DNA from: Eggerthella sinensis | GTDB taxonomy: Bacteria; Actinomycetota; Coriobacteriia; Coriobacteriales; Eggerthellaceae | Assembly: GCF_003339815.1 (NCBI RefSeq) | Contig: NZ_PPTT01000030.1 | Span: 1 to 46,973 of the forward strand | Reading direction: 5' to 3' | Length of the DNA: 46,973 bases | In this document: positions 41,005-46,973 of the stretch, piece after piece | Position numbering within the stretch: position 1 is the first letter of the stretch | Layout: the number at the start of each line of letters is the position of its first letter | The notes under the pieces: generated by a model | What the model was told of the DNA's origin: nothing | Database searches by the model: none | What the model saw: the letters and a program-made list of their open reading frames with translations, nothing else | Translations under genes and position numbers: made by a program

Positions 41005-42650
41005 GCCTCGCGTTCGAACACGCAGCGGCCGCCCATGAACGTGGCCAGCACCTGCGTTTTTTGGATGTCCTCGTCGTCGCAGGTCAGAAGGTTGCGATCG
41101 AGCACGGCGATGTCGGCCAGCTTGCCCACCTCGAGCGTGCCCAGCTCGCGGCGGCGTCCGGCGGCCGCGGCGCTGCCCTGCGTGTAGGCGCGCAGCGCTT
41201 CGGCGCGGCCGATGCGCTCGGCGGGCAGCCAACCGCCGGCGGGCTCGTGCGTGACGGGGTCCTGCCGCGTCACGGCGCTGTACAGCACGTCCATCGAATT
41301 CACGTCCACCACGGGCGAGTCGGTGCCGAACGCCAGCACCGCGCTCGTGTCGAGCAGCGTGCGGAACGGCCACATGTAGGGCACGCGCTCGGGCCCTAAG
41401 TCGCGCTCGGGGCCGCCGGGATCGAGCGTCATGTGGGGCGGCTGCACGGCGGCCACCACCTGCAGGTCGGCCAGGCGCTCGAGGTCTTCGGGCAGGAAGT
41501 TCTCCAGGTGCTCGAGGCAGTTGCGGCGCCCTTCCGGCAGGGGCCCGAACGTCGCGCGCGCCTCCTCGAAGATGTCGAGGGCGGCATGGATGGCCGCGTC
41601 GCCGATGGTGTGGATGCGCACGGGATAGCCCCGCTCGGCGGCGGCCAGCACGTAGGAGCGCATGACGTCGGCATCCACGGTCGGGCGGCCGCAATCGCCC
41701 TCGACCAGCGCGTTCGCGTACGGCTCGGTCACCCAGGCCGTATGCTGACTCGACACGCCGTCGAAGAACTGCTTGAAGCCCGGCGCCTGCAAATACGGCC
41801 CCGTGTAGCGCTCCCGCATGTCCTCGAAGCGGCTCATGTCGTCGAGTAGGGTGGGGAACAGGTTGACGCGCGCGGTCAGCTCGCCGCGCGCGAGCAGCGC
41901 CGCATGCACGTCGTCGCGGATGAAGTCGAGCCCCGGGTGCGCCATGAGCGACATGTCGCAGACGCTCGTCACGCCGTTCTCGGCCAGGCGGGCGAAGAAC
42001 CCGCGGTAGGCGTCGGCCACCTCCTCGTCGGTGAACGAGCCCATGATGTGCGGCATGAGCGCCATGGCCGCCGCTTCGCGCACGATGCCGGTGAGCTCGC
42101 CCTGCTCGTCGCGGTCGTAGGACCCGCCCGCCGGCGGTACGCTGTCGCGCGTGAGCCCCAGCTCGTCGAGCGCCGCCGAATTCAGCCACAGCGTATGGGC
42201 ATCGCCCGAGTACAGCGCCACGGGACGGGTGGGAAACGCCGCATCCAGCGAGTGCTTCGAGGGCAGCACGGGCGGGTCCCACCGGTACTCGCGCCAGCCC
42301 TGCGCGAGCAGCCAGCCGTTCGGCCGTTCGGCGGCGAAGGCCTGCATGCGCGCCACACAGTCGGCCTCGTTCTTGCCGAGGAACATGGTGGCCAGGGGGG
42401 AGGCGTAGACGGCCGAATGGAAGAAGTGCAGGTGCGAGTCGTGGAATCCGGGCACGACGAGCGCGTCGCCGACGTCGCGGATGGCGGGCGCGGGGCCGTC
42501 GCCGTTCTCCTTCAGCGCGAAGGCGCGCACGTCCTCGCGCGGGCCGACGGCCGCGATGCGGTCGCCGGCGATGGCGATGGCCGCCGGTCCGGCCGTGCCG
42601 TCGGTTCCCGTGAACACCTGCCGGCTTTCGATGATCAGGTCGATGTGCAT
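41001..42650 (-). CDS. Amidohydrolase 3 family metal-dependent hydrolase (YtcJ-like)
   Basis: The product is 549 aa, typical of the YtcJ-like amidohydrolase family. VVPGFHDSHLHFF holds the metal-binding HxH motif, VRIHTIGDAAIHAALD a further histidine, and AFGTDSPVVDVNSM the catalytic aspartate region. The N-terminal IDLIIESRQVFTGTDG is the usual small beta-sandwich opening. No signal peptide is seen. AAAGGAG precedes the ATG on its strand. It lies 39 bases downstream of the metallo-beta-lactamase gene, likely in one operon. The stop overlaps the convergent cyclase stop (TTAG at 41001-41004). Substrate unknown. Confidence 0.88.
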   Translation of the reverse strand: MHIDLIIESRQVFTGTDGTAGPAAIAIAGDRIAAVGPREDVRAFALKENGDGPAPAIRDVGDALVVPGFHDSHLHFFHSAVYASPLATMFLGKNEADCVARMQAFAAERPNGWLLAQGWREYRWDPPVLPSKHSLDAAFPTRPVALYSGDAHTLWLNSAALDELGLTRDSVPPAGGSYDRDEQGELTGIVREAAAMALMPHIMGSFTDEEVADAYRGFFARLAENGVTSVCDMSLMAHPGLDFIRDDVHAALLARGELTARVNLFPTLLDDMSRFEDMRERYTGPYLQAPGFKQFFDGVSSQHTAWVTEPYANALVEGDCGRPTVDADVMRSYVLAAAERGYPVRIHTIGDAAIHAALDIFEEARATFGPLPEGRRNCLEHLENFLPEDLERLADLQVVAAVQPPHMTLDPGGPERDLGPERVPYMWPFRTLLDTSAVLAFGTDSPVVDVNSMDVLYSAVTRQDPVTHEPAGGWLPAERIGRAEALRAYTQGSAAAAGRRRELGTLEVGKLADIAVLDRNLLTCDDEDIQKTQVLATFMGGRCVFEREA

Positions 42651-42689
42651 GCGGGCTCCTTTCGTTTCTCTTAGTGCTCGTGAGGCGGT

Positions 42690-43772
42690 TTAGGGCAGTT
42701 CGTAGCGGTAGTCGTCGCCGCAGAGCGTCTGCTTCACCTTGCCCTCGTTCACCAGGTAGATGAGGTGGGCCAGGGTCTCTCCCATGGAGAAGAACTTCTG
42801 GTCGAGCGGCCATTCGTGCCAGTTGGGGTACTTCCACGACGCGTGCGACGAGATAGATACCACGTCGCGATGGCCTTCGGCCACCAGCTCGTAAATCTCG
42901 TCGAGGCGCGCCTCGTGATGCGCGATCAGCTCCATGACGCGCCCGCGCAGGTCGGAGAACGGCACGCCGTGCGCCGGCAGCACGAGGTCGACGTCGTAGG
43001 AGTGGATCTTGCCCAAGCTGCCCAGGAACTCTTCGAGGGCGTTGTGCACCGATATCCACGACGAGATGGACGGCGAGATACGTTCGAGCACGTGGTCGCC
43101 GATGATCATGAGCTTGTGCGCGCGGTCGTACAGGCAGATGTGCCACTGGTCGTGCCCCGGCGTTTCGATGATCTCGAACGCGAAGCCTCCGGCGCGGTAC
43201 ACGTCACCTTCGTGCAGGTACGTCACGGCAGGTTGGTACTGCAGCGGCAGCAGCTCGGCCGACACGTGCGGCTGCGCGTAGCCCCGCTCGAACGACAGTC
43301 CGCCGCTCTGTTTTGGGGTGGCCGCCTGCACGAGCAGCGGTCCGTACACGTGCGCTTCCAAATCGAGGAAGTTCTCCACCTCTTGGAACGAGTGCAGGTT
43401 CGCGTAGACGGACATGCCGTCGCGGTAGATGCGGTCGAGGTTGCCCGTGTGGTCGGGGTGCGAGTGCGTCAGCACGATCTCGACGCTGTCCCATGAGCGG
43501 CCGAGCGCGCGCAGCGCGTCGTCGAGCGCCTGCTCGCAGGCGGGGTGGTTGAACCCCACGTCCACGATGGTGGTTTTGTCCTCCGCGGTGATCACGTAGG
43601 AGTTGAGCGCCTTGAGCGGGTTGTGCGGCAGCGGAACGCGCACGAGGTAGAGGTTCTCCACGATGGGGATGGGCGCGCCGAACTCCGCTTCCTCGACGGC
43701 CTGCTTGTACGGCTGATGCGCGTCGGAAGCGAGGTCGCGCATGGCCGGGATAGATTCGTTGTTCTCAGTCAT
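42690..43772 (-). CDS. Metallo-beta-lactamase-fold hydrolase
   Basis: The product is 360 aa. H103-S-H105-P-D107-H108 is the di-metal motif (THSHPDHTGN), with a third-ligand region ETPGHDQWHICLYD and a further histidine in LPAHGVPF. The C-terminal 100 residues are helical (a LACTB2-like tail: HHEARLDEIYELV...). The ATG at 43772 has GGAGGA on its strand; a longer frame to 43898 lacks conservation. Such proteins act as glyoxalase-II-like or acyl/aryl thioester hydrolases, but the substrate here cannot be read. The gene is first in an operon with the amidohydrolase. Confidence 0.87.
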   Translation of the reverse strand: MTENNESIPAMRDLASDAHQPYKQAVEEAEFGAPIPIVENLYLVRVPLPHNPLKALNSYVITAEDKTTIVDVGFNHPACEQALDDALRALGRSWDSVEIVLTHSHPDHTGNLDRIYRDGMSVYANLHSFQEVENFLDLEAHVYGPLLVQAATPKQSGGLSFERGYAQPHVSAELLPLQYQPAVTYLHEGDVYRAGGFAFEIIETPGHDQWHICLYDRAHKLMIIGDHVLERISPSISSWISVHNALEEFLGSLGKIHSYDVDLVLPAHGVPFSDLRGRVMELIAHHEARLDEIYELVAEGHRDVVSISSHASWKYPNWHEWPLDQKFFSMGETLAHLIYLVNEGKVKQTLCGDDYRYELP

Positions 43773-43860
43773 AGATCCTCCGGTTTCTTTTGTCGCCGCC
43801 ATTGTACGCCACCGCGTGGCGTGCGGGGGTGGGGCGTGCGGGCTCCGGGGGAGGAAGGCA

Positions 43861-43892
43861 AAGAAAAAGGCCAGCGGAGTAATCCGCTGGCC
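43861..43892 (-). terminator. Rho-independent terminator after the tRNA genes
   Basis: A perfect 10-bp stem (GGCCAGCGGA at 43869-43878 and TCCGCTGGCC at 43883-43892) is followed on the minus strand by TTTTTCTT (43861-43868). It ends the tRNA-Gln/tRNA-Glu transcript before the metallo-hydrolase gene. Confidence 0.88.
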
Positions 43893-43902
43893 TGTCATTT
43901 CT

Positions 43903-43979
43903 TGGTAGCTCCGACCGGATTCGAACCGGCGACCTCCGCCTTGAGAGGGCGGCGTCCTAAACCGCTAGACGACGGAGCC
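43903..43979 (-). tRNA. tRNA-Glu (anticodon CTC)
   Basis: Minus-strand 77-nt cloverleaf with encoded CCA. The acceptor GGCTCCG pairs with CGGAGCT (one G-U), the anticodon loop is CTCTCAA with anticodon CTC, and the T arm GGTTCGAATCC is standard. GTCTAGCGG matches the usual D arm of bacterial tRNA-Glu. Confidence 0.95.
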
Positions 43980-44010
43980 ACATAGTGCGCTGTACAGTAT
44001 ACCGTAATAA

Positions 44011-44084
44011 TGGCTGGGGTGGAAGGAGTCGAACCCTCACATACGGCACCAGAAGCCGCTGTCCTACCATTAGACGACACCCCA
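44011..44084 (-). tRNA. tRNA-Gln (anticodon CTG)
   Basis: Minus-strand 74-nt cloverleaf with encoded CCA. The acceptor TGGGGTG pairs with CACCCCA, giving the U1-A72 first pair known for tRNA-Gln. The anticodon loop is TTCTGGT (anticodon CTG), and the T arm is GGGTTCGACTCC. It lies 31 bases upstream of tRNA-Glu in the same transcript. Confidence 0.95.
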
Positions 44085-44139
44085 TCGGCTAACCGATGTG
44101 TTCGTGCTGCTTTCGCAACAGTCGCAAGCGCGAGTTGGT

Positions 44140-44168
44140 ATATTACGGGGTGTGCGCTGCTTCGTCAA
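44140..44168 (-). promoter_or_regulatory. Strong promoter of the tRNA operon
   Basis: On the minus strand TTGACG (44163-44168) and TAATAT (44140-44145) are 17 bases apart, 56 bases before tRNA-Gln. The same pair of boxes and spacing is used in the rRNA promoter at 46795-46823. A small hairpin (ATCGG/CCGAT, 44084-44097) abuts the tRNA. Confidence 0.85.
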
Positions 44169-44262
44169 GCCTTATTGCCAAATTTTTCTGGAAAAGTTGA
44201 CGAATTTGATGCGCACGCGGGGCGTCGATCCGCCTTGCGCGGGTGTTTTGCCTGGTGGGCAG

Positions 44263-45003
44263 CTAATCAAGCCCGTCCTCGAACCCGACGGTCACATGCA
44301 TGGCGTCGCAGAACGGCTTGTTGCGCGATTCGCCGCAGCGACAGAGTGCATAGCGGTTGCGCATCTCGTACATCGAGCCGTCGGAGCCGATGAGCGGAAT
44401 GCCCCCGCGCACGTACAGCGGGCCGCTCACCCCTTCCTCGGGGTCTTCGAGCAGGGCGATGGACGGCGTGAAGTCCGGCTCGTAGATGGCGCCCGTCTCG
44501 GAATCGATGTGCACGAGGCGCCCCGCGGGACAGTCGGTGGACTCCTTGACGGCCTCGCGCTTGAGACGCTCGTCGCCGGACAGCTCGGTGAGCGTCCACA
44601 CGTCGCCGTCCTCGCGGTGACAGAACCGGGCGAATGCGCAGCGGTTGTCGTCGTAGAGCGTGACGCCGGGACCGGGGTAGATGTCGGCACGCTCTTCGAA
44701 GGGAGCGCGCGAGGCGGTTTCCGTGCCGTGGAAGTTGGCGGACACGTGCGAGCCGTCGCAGAACGGCGGGGTTGTCGTGCGACCGCAGCGGCAGAGCGCG
44801 TACGATTCCTGCTCGGGGAAGGAACGTACCGTGCGGTATTCGCGATGCCCGCCGACGGGCGTGATGACCTCGATGGTGAGCGGCACGCTGCCGTTCACGA
44901 GATAGGGGCCGTTGTGCGTGATGGTGATGCTCATGGCGTGCTCGTCCGCGGCAACGGGTTGGGTTTCCGGCTGCGCCTGGGCGGGGGCGGAGGGTGGAGT
45001 CAT
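44263..45003 (-). CDS. Protein with two CDGSH iron-sulfur domains and a divergent 4Fe-4S domain
   Basis: The product is 246 aa. The first CDGSH motif matches the consensus exactly (CRCGRTTTPPFCDGSH, about residues 71-86); the second (CRCGESRNKPFCDAMH, near residues 220-235) has G-to-A and S-to-M changes but keeps the Cys3-His ligands for a [2Fe-2S] cluster. Between them lies a stretch with RCAFARFCH and STDCPAGRL that resembles the divergent Fer4_19 ferredoxin domain. No signal peptide. The start at 45003 has AGGAA upstream; ATG 44934 (MSITITHNG) is an alternative that drops a Pro/Gln tail. Probably an electron-transfer or cluster-storage protein. Confidence 0.88.
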   Translation of the reverse strand: MTPPSAPAQAQPETQPVAADEHAMSITITHNGPYLVNGSVPLTIEVITPVGGHREYRTVRSFPEQESYALCRCGRTTTPPFCDGSHVSANFHGTETASRAPFEERADIYPGPGVTLYDDNRCAFARFCHREDGDVWTLTELSGDERLKREAVKESTDCPAGRLVHIDSETGAIYEPDFTPSIALLEDPEEGVSGPLYVRGGIPLIGSDGSMYEMRNRYALCRCGESRNKPFCDAMHVTVGFEDGLD

Positions 45004-45114
45004 GGGGCGTTCCTCGCTTTCCTGAGGTGATGACGATGCATCAGATCAGTATAGGAAGCGAAGCGGCGTCGCGCGTGCCGTATGCGAACTCGTCACCGGG
45101 CGGTCGTTCGGCCG

Positions 45115-46512
45115 TCACCAAGCGCCGCGGTCCTCGTGTTCGTCGCGCCAGCCTGCGATGAAGGCGCGCAACGCGTCGGGCTCGTTCGCAACGCGCTCGT
45201 CGATGACCGCGTCGAGCGCTTCGGCCAGGGCGCGTCCGACGAAGGGGCCCTGCGGCACGCCGAGCTCTATGACGTCGCCGCCGTTCAGCGCGAGCTTTTT
45301 GAGCGAGAAGGCCTCGTCGGCGGCGATGATGCTCGCCAGGATGCGCTCGAGTTCGTCGGTTTCGTCCACACGCCCGATGCAGTGCGGCGCCTGCCCGCGC
45401 GCATCGCCGCGCTTGAGGTCGCAAAGCGCGGCGAACAGCTCGGTGTCGCCGCCAAGACGCGACAGCGCGCGCTTCACGGCCTTCGGCGTGCGTTCGATCA
45501 CGTCGTCGTGGCGTTCCACCAGCACGAGCACGCGCGTGATGAAGGCCGACGACAGCGCCAGGCGCTCCATGATGCCGCGCGCCAGCATCACGCTGATGGC
45601 GGCGTGCCCGTAGAAGTGCCCCGTGCCGTCCTCGTCGGTGAAGAACGCCGCGGGTTTGCCCATGTCGTGGAACAGCGCGGCCCAGCGCACGAGCGGGTAG
45701 GGCGGCACGCCGTCGATCACGCGCGCCGTGTGCTCAAGCACGTCGTATATATGGTAGGGCGTGCGCTGCTCGAAGCCCTGCATGGCCACGAGTTCCGGCA
45801 GCACCGCGGCCAGCACGCCCGCGGTTGCAACGAGGGCGTCGCCCGCATGCGCTCCCAGCAACAGGCGCTGCAGCTCATGGGTGACGCGCTCGATGGAGAT
45901 GCGGGGGAGCAGCCCCTTGTTCGCCAGCATGCCCTCGAAGGTGGCGGGGTCGATGGCGAAGCCGAGCTCGGCGGCGAAGCGGCAGGCGCGCAGCATGCGC
46001 AGCGCATCCTCGGAGAACCGACGGTTCGGGTCGCCCACCGCGCGGATGACGCCCGCCTGCAGGTCGGCATAGCCACCGTAGGGGTCGAACAACCCGCGCG
46101 CGGGATGGTAGGCGAGGGCGTTCATGGTGAAGTCGCGGCGCGCGAGGTCCTCGCGGATGGTGCGCACGAACGACACCTGCTTCGGATGTCGCGCGTCGGC
46201 GTAGGCTCCGTCGCTGCGAAACGTCGTGATCTCAAGAGCCTGCTCGTCCACGATCACCGTGAGCGTGCCGTGCGCCGTCCCCGTCTCGTGCGTGCGATGC
46301 CCGCAGGCCTCGAACGTCCGCTGCACGTCCTGCCAGTGCGCCACCGTGGCGATGTCGATGTCCACCGAGGGACGGCCGAGCAGGGCGTCGCGCACGTAGC
46401 CGCCCACCACCCACGACTCGTAGCCGTCGGCTTCCAGCACGGCAAGCGCCTCGAGGGCGTAGGGCGGCAGGGGTATGTCCACCATCGCATCGAGGTCGGT
46501 GTGGTTCGGCAT
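45115..46512 (-). CDS. cca: CCA tRNA nucleotidyltransferase (HD domain)
   Basis: Adds or repairs the 3' CCA of tRNAs. The product is 465 aa. The N-terminal class II nucleotidyltransferase domain is clear: SWVVGGYVRDALLGRPSVDIDIAT with the metal-binding D-x-D, TFRSDGAYADARHP, and RRDFTMNALAYHP. The neck with RFSEDALRMLRACRFAAELGF follows, and a C-terminal HD domain (LFHDMGKP) may give phosphodiesterase activity. AAAGGAGC precedes ATG 46512 on its strand. Both tRNAs nearby already encode CCA, so repair is a likely use, unless other tRNAs lack it. Confidence 0.93.
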   Translation of the reverse strand: MPNHTDLDAMVDIPLPPYALEALAVLEADGYESWVVGGYVRDALLGRPSVDIDIATVAHWQDVQRTFEACGHRTHETGTAHGTLTVIVDEQALEITTFRSDGAYADARHPKQVSFVRTIREDLARRDFTMNALAYHPARGLFDPYGGYADLQAGVIRAVGDPNRRFSEDALRMLRACRFAAELGFAIDPATFEGMLANKGLLPRISIERVTHELQRLLLGAHAGDALVATAGVLAAVLPELVAMQGFEQRTPYHIYDVLEHTARVIDGVPPYPLVRWAALFHDMGKPAAFFTDEDGTGHFYGHAAISVMLARGIMERLALSSAFITRVLVLVERHDDVIERTPKAVKRALSRLGGDTELFAALCDLKRGDARGQAPHCIGRVDETDELERILASIIAADEAFSLKKLALNGGDVIELGVPQGPFVGRALAEALDAVIDERVANEPDALRAFIAGWRDEHEDRGAW

Positions 46513-46543
46513 GACGCAGCTCCTTTCGGTCGCTCCCTATACT

Positions 46544-46573
46544 AATATATGCACGCGTTCGGCGTACCGGCAA
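46544..46573 (-). promoter_or_regulatory. Candidate promoter of cca
   Basis: On the minus strand TTGCCG (46568-46573) and TATATT (46544-46549) are 18 bases apart, 32 bases before the start codon. The -35 box overlaps one copy of a 14-bp direct repeat. Confidence 0.45.
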
Positions 46574-46609
46574 AAGCGGAGCGGTCACGACATTGTCGGC
46601 GTACCGGCA
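46559..46609. repeat. Two 14-bp direct repeats between cca and the rRNA promoters
   Basis: TCGGCGTACCGGCA occurs at 46559-46572 and again unchanged at 46596-46609, 37 bases apart start to start. One copy overlaps the proposed cca -35 box, so these may be regulator binding sites. Confidence 0.6.
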
Positions 46610-46652
46610 TGGGGCTCCTCTCCACAATTCCTGCATGTTTCAAATTGCCCCC

Positions 46653-46681
46653 TTGCGCGCTTCGCCCGGGGCGGGTAATAT
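46653..46681 (+). promoter_or_regulatory. Upstream promoter (P1) of a probable rRNA operon
   Basis: TTGCGC (46653-46658) and TAATAT (46676-46681) are 17 bases apart, pointing out of the window towards the likely rRNA genes. Confidence 0.6.
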
Positions 46682-46692
46682 ACTCGGGCTGC

Positions 46693-46773
46693 GTTTTCCG
46701 GGAGAGGGGCGCGGCGCCGGTTCCGCCGGCTTCCCGGGAGAGGGCGCGCGAGCGCCGGCCCGGAAAACTTTTT
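46693..46773 (+). terminator. Terminator-like structured region between P1 and P2
   Basis: GTTTTCCGGG (46693-46702) pairs perfectly with CCCGGAAAAC (46759-46768), closing a GC-rich region with its own inner stems. TTTTT (46769-46773) follows at once. RNA started at P1 could therefore stop here before reaching P2. The termination role is inferred. Confidence 0.5.
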
Positions 46774-46794
46774 CGAGAAACTGGAAAAAAGTTC

Positions 46795-46823
46795 TTGACG
46801 GCGGGTAAACGGTTCGGTAATAT
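46795..46823 (+). promoter_or_regulatory. Main promoter (P2) of a probable rRNA operon
   Basis: TTGACG (46795-46800) and TAATAT (46818-46823) are 17 bases apart, identical in boxes and spacing to the tRNA promoter at 44140. An A/T-rich block just upstream (46764-46793) forms an imperfect dyad (ACTTTTTC / GAAAAAAGT) and may act as an UP element. Confidence 0.85.
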
Positions 46824-46973
46824 ATCTCCTTGCGCTTCTGAGAAAGACGAAAGCGCGGGGCGCCCGCAGGGGCGCCGCAGAACCTTGAAAACCGGATACT
46901 GAGAAGCAAGAATTAACATAGCCAAGCACATGAATCTTGTTGTACGGAAACCCGGCCCGAGGCGAACCCCCCT
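46824..46973 (+). other. Leader of a probable rRNA operon (continues outside the window)
   Basis: The leader holds two hairpins, GCGCTT/AAGCGC (46832-46856) and GGCGCCC/GGGCGCC (46859-46876), then AACCTTGAAAACCGGATA (46881-46898), a phrase often found around rRNA genes in Gram-positive bacteria. No 16S start is reached before the end of the window, so the rRNA assignment is inferred from promoter strength and this leader. Confidence 0.55.

Noticed and set aside
46585-46929. Small open frames near the right end
   Set aside because: They overlap two clear promoters and a structured leader and have no ribosome sites or recognisable products.

Overview
The window is high-GC DNA from an anaerobic, Gram-positive-type actinobacterium, most likely class Coriobacteriia (Eggerthella, Gordonibacter and relatives). 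Supporting signs are a division and cell-wall cluster without ftsA but with sepF, a MurE with the meso-diaminopimelate DNPR signature, a NirJ2/Ahb-like radical SAM protein and CDGSH iron-sulfur proteins. The genus is inferred from gene content and not proven by any marker in the window.

Layout. (1) 1-3195: the end of a Pro/Glu-rich protein, a divergent DUF1846 gene, a XerC/XerD-type recombinase, and then a perfect parS-type centromere site inside a 32-bp palindrome. (2) 3428-23838: one long, nearly continuous division and cell-wall (dcw) cluster in the order mraZ-rsmH-ftsL-ftsI-murE-murF-mraY-murD-ftsW-murG-murC-murB-ftsQ-ftsZ-pgeF-yggS-sepF-yggT-divIVA. It makes lipid II from UDP-MurNAc, polymerises it at the septum and places the Z-ring. 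Internal promoters are visible before murC and ftsZ. (3) 23974-28899: a MerR-family regulator with its own textbook operator, a radical SAM/SPASM protein and a FecBCD-type ABC importer, probably a metal, haem or corrinoid module. (4) 28899-31093: an imperfect duplicated intergenic element, a DUF2461 gene and an unusual sigma factor on the minus strand, and RNase P RNA. (5) 31134-36676: an acetyltransferase, thiamine pyrophosphokinase, a TPP riboswitch and the thiC-thiM-thiE-hydrolase-thiD operon. Overlapping its end is a two-component system (seven-membrane-segment LytS-type kinase plus a response regulator with a SARP-like output), then a membrane diguanylate cyclase. (6) 41001-45003: on the minus strand, a metallo-beta-lactamase-fold hydrolase with an amidohydrolase, tRNA-Glu and tRNA-Gln with a strong promoter, and a multi-cluster CDGSH protein. 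(7) 45115-46973: the CCA-adding enzyme on the minus strand, then on the plus strand two strong tandem promoters and a structured leader that probably drive an rRNA operon starting beyond the window.

The most interesting features outside known pathways are the parS site next to the dcw cluster, the duplicated element at 28899-29058, the sensor system coupled to the thiamine operon, the start-codon problem of the diguanylate cyclase, and the terminator-like structure between the two rRNA promoters. No phage, insertion sequence or CRISPR array was seen.
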